NCBI RefSeq assembly: GCF_024749165.1
Contig: NZ_CP087190.1
Location: 372,001-436,000 of the forward strand
Direction: 5' to 3'
From: Pseudomonas sp. B21-023
Lineage (GTDB): Bacteria > Pseudomonadota > Gammaproteobacteria > Pseudomonadales > Pseudomonadaceae
Length of the DNA: 64,000 nucleotides
Shown here: positions 61,770 to 64,000 of the stretch, one piece after another
How positions within the stretch are numbered: the first letter of the stretch is position 1
Layout: each line of letters starts with the position of its first letter
Program-made: the position numbers and the translations under genes
Notes under the pieces: model-generated
Told to the model about the DNA's origin: nothing
The model's input: only the letters and a program-made list of their open reading frames with translations
The model's database searches: none

Positions 61770-62205
61770 GCACGGCTCCAAGCGTGAAGATGACGAGCAT
61801 TCTACCCCCGAACCCGACCCGCGTTCGAAGGCCTGGCCGCGGGTGCTGCTGTCGCTGGCGATCTTCGGCATGCTCGTGGGCCTGATGATCGGCCGGCTGA
61901 CGGCGCCCGAGGAGCGGGTGCTGGAGCAGGTCGAGGTGGTGCAGGGCGGGCTGGACCTGTGGTTCAACGAAGAGCCGCAACTGCATGGCGAGAATGTCGA
62001 GGGTACCGTGGCCGTGGTGTTCCAGGCCGAGGGCAAGGCCGCGCGGGGCCAGTTGATGTTGCAGGGCAAGCCGGTGGGCTGGCGCTTGCAGAAGAGCGAG
62101 GAAGGCTTGCTGTTGACGCTGGTCGCTGCGCGCCCCCTGCGCGGCGAATGGGCTGGCGCGCAGGAGGCGGGACGTTGGCGGGTGCATGTGAGGCTGCACG
62201 AATAA
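61768..62205 (+). CDS. Conserved small membrane protein next to trmL
   Basis: 145 residues. A charged N-terminus (MHGSKREDDEHSTPEPDPRS) is followed by one membrane helix at about 24-43 (PRVLLSLAIFGMLVGLMIGR) and a beta-rich periplasmic domain (VEVVQGGLDLWFNEEPQLHG ... AGRWRVHVRLHE). Function unknown; homologues occupy the same place between trmL and ntrC in other Pseudomonas. The ATG at 61768 shares the palindrome CATG with the trmL start, and an AGGA lies 11 bp upstream. The 3' end is complementary to the predicted small RNA at 62201-62257 over only a few bases. Confidence 0.75.
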   Translation: MHGSKREDDEHSTPEPDPRSKAWPRVLLSLAIFGMLVGLMIGRLTAPEERVLEQVEVVQGGLDLWFNEEPQLHGENVEGTVAVVFQAEGKAARGQLMLQGKPVGWRLQKSEEGLLLTLVAARPLRGEWAGAQEAGRWRVHVRLHE

Positions 62206-62257
62206 AAGAGGGGATATCCCGGCCTGCCTGTACCGAGGTCCCCGAAACTGGAGGTAC
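62201..62257 (-). ncRNA. Predicted NrsZ-like sigma-54-dependent small RNA
   Basis: A sigma-54 promoter at 62267-62282 (minus) would start transcription at about 62257. The RNA would begin with a hairpin, guacc pairing with gguac 19 nt later, then a second short stem gggauauccc and end in CUCUUUUAUU, about 57 nt. In P. aeruginosa the sRNA NrsZ lies downstream of ntrC, depends on RpoN and NtrC, and its first module of about 60 nt is enough for function. Position, orientation, promoter type and size fit a single-module form here. The terminator stem is weak and sequence similarity to NrsZ could not be checked. Confidence 0.5.
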
Positions 62258-62266
62258 TGGTTACTT

Positions 62267-62282
62267 AGCAGGGAGCGTGCCA
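62267..62282 (-). promoter_or_regulatory. Sigma-54 (-24/-12) promoter
   Basis: On the minus strand tggcacg-ctcc-ctgct matches the consensus TGGCACG-N4-TTGCW with one change (T to C). GG and GC are at the required spacing. It points away from ntrC, toward lower coordinates. Confidence 0.65.
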
Positions 62283-62364
62283 GGTTTTGCAGGCCCGGAA
62301 ACATGCTGTTCCGGCCCTTTCCAAAGGGTCATGAGGACTAATCTGCGTTCTGCTGGTGCACATG

Positions 62365-62379
62365 GCACAGCAACGGTGC
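62365..62379. promoter_or_regulatory. NtrC-type enhancer site
   Basis: gcac-agcaacg-gtgc fits the NtrC pattern GCAC-N7-GTGC. Its centre is about 115 bp upstream of the predicted start of the small RNA, a usual distance for an enhancer. A further half-site ggtgcac lies at 62355-62361. Confidence 0.5.
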
Positions 62380-62520
62380 AGAGGGGCGCTATTCGCTAGA
62401 AGGAGAGAATGGGCGCGGGAGGCCTCTACCGGGACCTGATAATTTTGCCAGTATCGGACACCGATTAGCCTCGGTTAGCTTTCGGCTCATGATTTCATAG
62501 TCCTGCGGGAGTGACCGTTC

Positions 62521-63411
62521 ATGAGCCTGTATTTGCCGATGCTCGATCGCCAGCGCTCACCATTCGGGGGGGGTAACTTCTCCAGAGCATATACACCTTA
62601 CGGTGCCATTATAGATGCAGGGGGGCCGGCCACCGGCTTCTGTGGACAGCTTCGCGACAGGGTGACTGGTAGCTATCCGCTGGGTAATGGCAATCGTTTT
62701 TACTCCCCGGAGATAATGCGTTTTCAGTCCCCTGATCGGTTGAGTCCGTTTGCTGCGGGCGGGATCAATGCTTATAGCTACTGTGCTGGTAACCCAGTAG
62801 ACAATTGGGATCCCAGTGGGGGGACGAAGCGTTTGTTGTCGGACCCTATAGACATGATAGCCCCGGGTATTTCAACTGTAGTAGGTGCTGCTACAACTGG
62901 GATTCTGATAGCTGATACTTGGAGCAGCTTCAAGAGTAGAGCTCAGGTAGCGGAATTGAAGAAGCACTCGAATGATCCCGACGTGCTCAATATGGAGGAG
63001 GTCACCAGAACGCGACTTGTTCAGAAAGTAGTTGCAACCACCGCTGCTGGAGGATCGACTCTAGCTAGTGCAGCAGGAGTGGTCGGTGCTCCGGTTGCCG
63101 TGCCGGTCCAGATTACTCTCGCCGGACTGAGTGCCGCTGCACTTGGGCTTGACCAGATTTCGAGCAGGCGCGAGGCTAAGCACCGTGCGGACCCGCTCAA
63201 CTTCATGAAGCGCTCCGCCGGAACATATGAAAACAAGATTATTGCCGGGCAAAAGTTATTGAATCGAGAATTGCAAAAAAATGAAAAGCAATCAGCACTG
63301 AGTCCGGCCGATTACGAATCCCGATTAGAGCAGGACAAGAGAGTTGAACGTCAGTTCAATGATGCGTTTAATGGGCTATTGATTTCAATTCGGTCTTTAA
63401 GCGATTGGTAA
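62521..63411 (+). CDS. RHS-core mini-protein with variable C-terminal domain
   Basis: 296 residues. The N-terminal 100 hold a shortened RHS repeat-associated core: AYTPYGAIIDAGGPATGFCG, then RFYSPEIMRFQSPDRLSPF, NAYSYCAGNPVDNWDPSG. After the DPSG border comes a specific C-terminal domain (101-296) with two hydrophobic stretches at 113-132 and 170-212 (Ala/Gly/Val-rich) and a charged, helical tail. There are no full YD repeats and no PAAR or signal. Such RHS tips often carry toxins; this one has no family I recognise and could be membrane-acting. A GGGAG site precedes the ATG. Base composition is lower in GC, and ATA and other rare codons are frequent, so it was probably acquired. No immunity-type gene follows within 120 bp. 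Confidence 0.78.
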   Translation: MSLYLPMLDRQRSPFGGGNFSRAYTPYGAIIDAGGPATGFCGQLRDRVTGSYPLGNGNRFYSPEIMRFQSPDRLSPFAAGGINAYSYCAGNPVDNWDPSGGTKRLLSDPIDMIAPGISTVVGAATTGILIADTWSSFKSRAQVAELKKHSNDPDVLNMEEVTRTRLVQKVVATTAAGGSTLASAAGVVGAPVAVPVQITLAGLSAAALGLDQISSRREAKHRADPLNFMKRSAGTYENKIIAGQKLLNRELQKNEKQSALSPADYESRLEQDKRVERQFNDAFNGLLISIRSLSDW

Positions 63412-63486
63412 TGAGTTTTATCAGTCAAAATATTCTTGGCTTTAAAGTTAAATTTATATGAAATTTCTGTTCTGCGGCCTTTGGAT

Positions 63487-63516
63487 GTGAGGGCTAAAGA
63501 TAGCCCTCATTATTTT
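63487..63516. terminator. Terminator between the RHS gene and ntrC
   Basis: Stem gagggcta-aaga-tagccctc followed by attatttt on the plus strand. On the minus strand it follows ntrC by 15 bp with a poor T-run, so it fits the RHS gene best. Confidence 0.7.
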
Positions 63517-63530
63517 GCGTTGCTCAACGA

Positions 63531-64000
63531 TCAGTGCTCTTCCCCCTCATCATCATCCCCCCCATCTACCTTCATCCCCAACTCCTTGATCTTGCGCGTC
63601 AAGGTGTTGCGCCCCCACCCCAGCAACAATGCCGCATCACGACGACGCCCGGCGGTGTGCTTGAGCGCGGTTTCGATCATGATCCGCTCGAAACTGGGCA
63701 CGGCGCTGTCCAGCAGGTTGGTCTGGCCGCGGGCAAGGGCCTGGTCGGCCCACTGACGCAAGGCCTGCTCCCAGTTGGTCACCGGCGCGGCGTCCTGGGG
63801 CAGGTTGAGCAGCTCTGGCGGCAGGTCGCCGACCAGCACTTCGCGGCTGGAAGCCATCACGGTGATCCAGCGGCAGGTGTTCTCCAGCTGGCGTACGTTG
63901 CCCGGCCACGGTAGGTTGCGGATGAATTCCTCGGTCTCGGGCTTGAGCAGCTTGGGCTCCACTGCCAGCTCCTGGGCGGCGCGGCCGAGGAAGTGGCGGG
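63531..64000 (-). CDS. glnG: NtrC/GlnG nitrogen regulator, C-terminal part
   Basis: The reading frame is open to the window edge, so the receiver domain and most of the AAA+ domain lie outside. What is present: the end of the sigma-54 activator domain (FIRNLPWPGNVRQLENTCRW), a linker, and the Fis-type DNA-binding domain with FERIMIETALKHTAGRRRDA then ALLLGWGRNTLTRKIKELGM. This C-terminus is that of NtrC. It activates nitrogen-assimilation genes with RpoN when phosphorylated by NtrB, and is a likely activator of the sigma-54 promoter at 62267. Confidence 0.95.
   Translation of the reverse strand, partial: RHFLGRAAQELAVEPKLLKPETEEFIRNLPWPGNVRQLENTCRWITVMASSREVLVGDLPPELLNLPQDAAPVTNWEQALRQWADQALARGQTNLLDSAVPSFERIMIETALKHTAGRRRDAALLLGWGRNTLTRKIKELGMKVDGGDDDEGEEH

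Noticed and set aside
62206-62520. Rsm-type (RsmX/Y/Z) regulatory RNA
   Set aside because: GGA triplets are frequent but not set in regular hairpin loops, and no typical promoter or terminator for such an RNA is seen on the plus strand.

Overview
This window looks like chromosome from a fluorescent Pseudomonas of the P. putida group. The species is not resolved. The evidence is GC-rich coding bias, REP sequences of the P. putida type (cgccggcaagccggctccca), and a gene order typical of that group: trmB, hemW-rdgB-metWX, yggT-proC-yggS/pilT, argS-priA, rpmE, mrcA/pilMNOPQ, aroKB, gltBD-hemE, betIBA/betT, ctpA-envC-gpmI, grxC-secB-trmL, ntrC. Both window ends cut genes: trmB at the left and ntrC/glnG at the right.

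Left third (1-27.6 kb). A possible nine-gene minus-strand operon runs yggS-proC-yggT-metX-metW-DUF4426-rdgB-hemW-DUF3392. It mixes PLP homeostasis, proline and methionine synthesis, nucleotide-pool cleaning and a heme chaperone, and is divergent from pilT. Then come cell-envelope genes (an NlpC/P60 peptidase, a double-TM2 membrane protein, a SPOR protein), argS, priA, rpmE with a clear promoter, a secreted nuclease, the malic enzyme gene maeB, and the mrcA gene divergent from a reduced pilMN-(OP)-Q cluster. That cluster leads into aroK-aroB and a DamX-like ATPase/SPOR protein. In it the PilO and PilP domains are one polypeptide, the reading frame overlaps pilQ, and the secretin is short.

Middle (27.9-49.7 kb). 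gltB-gltD (glutamate synthase), hemE, a periplasmic OB-fold protein, a divergent MFS/LysR pair, an orphan ParA-type ATPase tail-to-tail with trxC, selO, an MscK-type mechanosensitive channel, a CPA1 antiporter, and the choline-to-betaine operon betIBA.

Right third (50-64 kb). A perfect 20-bp palindrome lies upstream of betI, and the choline transporter gene betT is divergent. A secreted trypsin-like protease gene sits between betT and yibQ as an accessory insertion. Next come the envelope genes envC-ctpA-yibQ behind gpmI, then rhodanese-grxC-secB, and trmL back-to-back with a small membrane protein. Between that protein and ntrC lie a predicted sigma-54 promoter with an upstream NtrC-type site, a short predicted RNA resembling the NtrC-controlled sRNA NrsZ, and an AT-richer RHS-core 'mini-effector' gene with no recognisable immunity gene.

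Most of the window is conserved core genome. The unusual parts are the NrsZ-like locus with the RHS insertion, the protease insertion, the PilO-PilP fusion, a terminator lying inside a signal-peptide coding region, a 94-bp imperfect palindrome, and several operator-like repeats. No rRNA, tRNA, CRISPR array, prophage or insertion sequence was seen.
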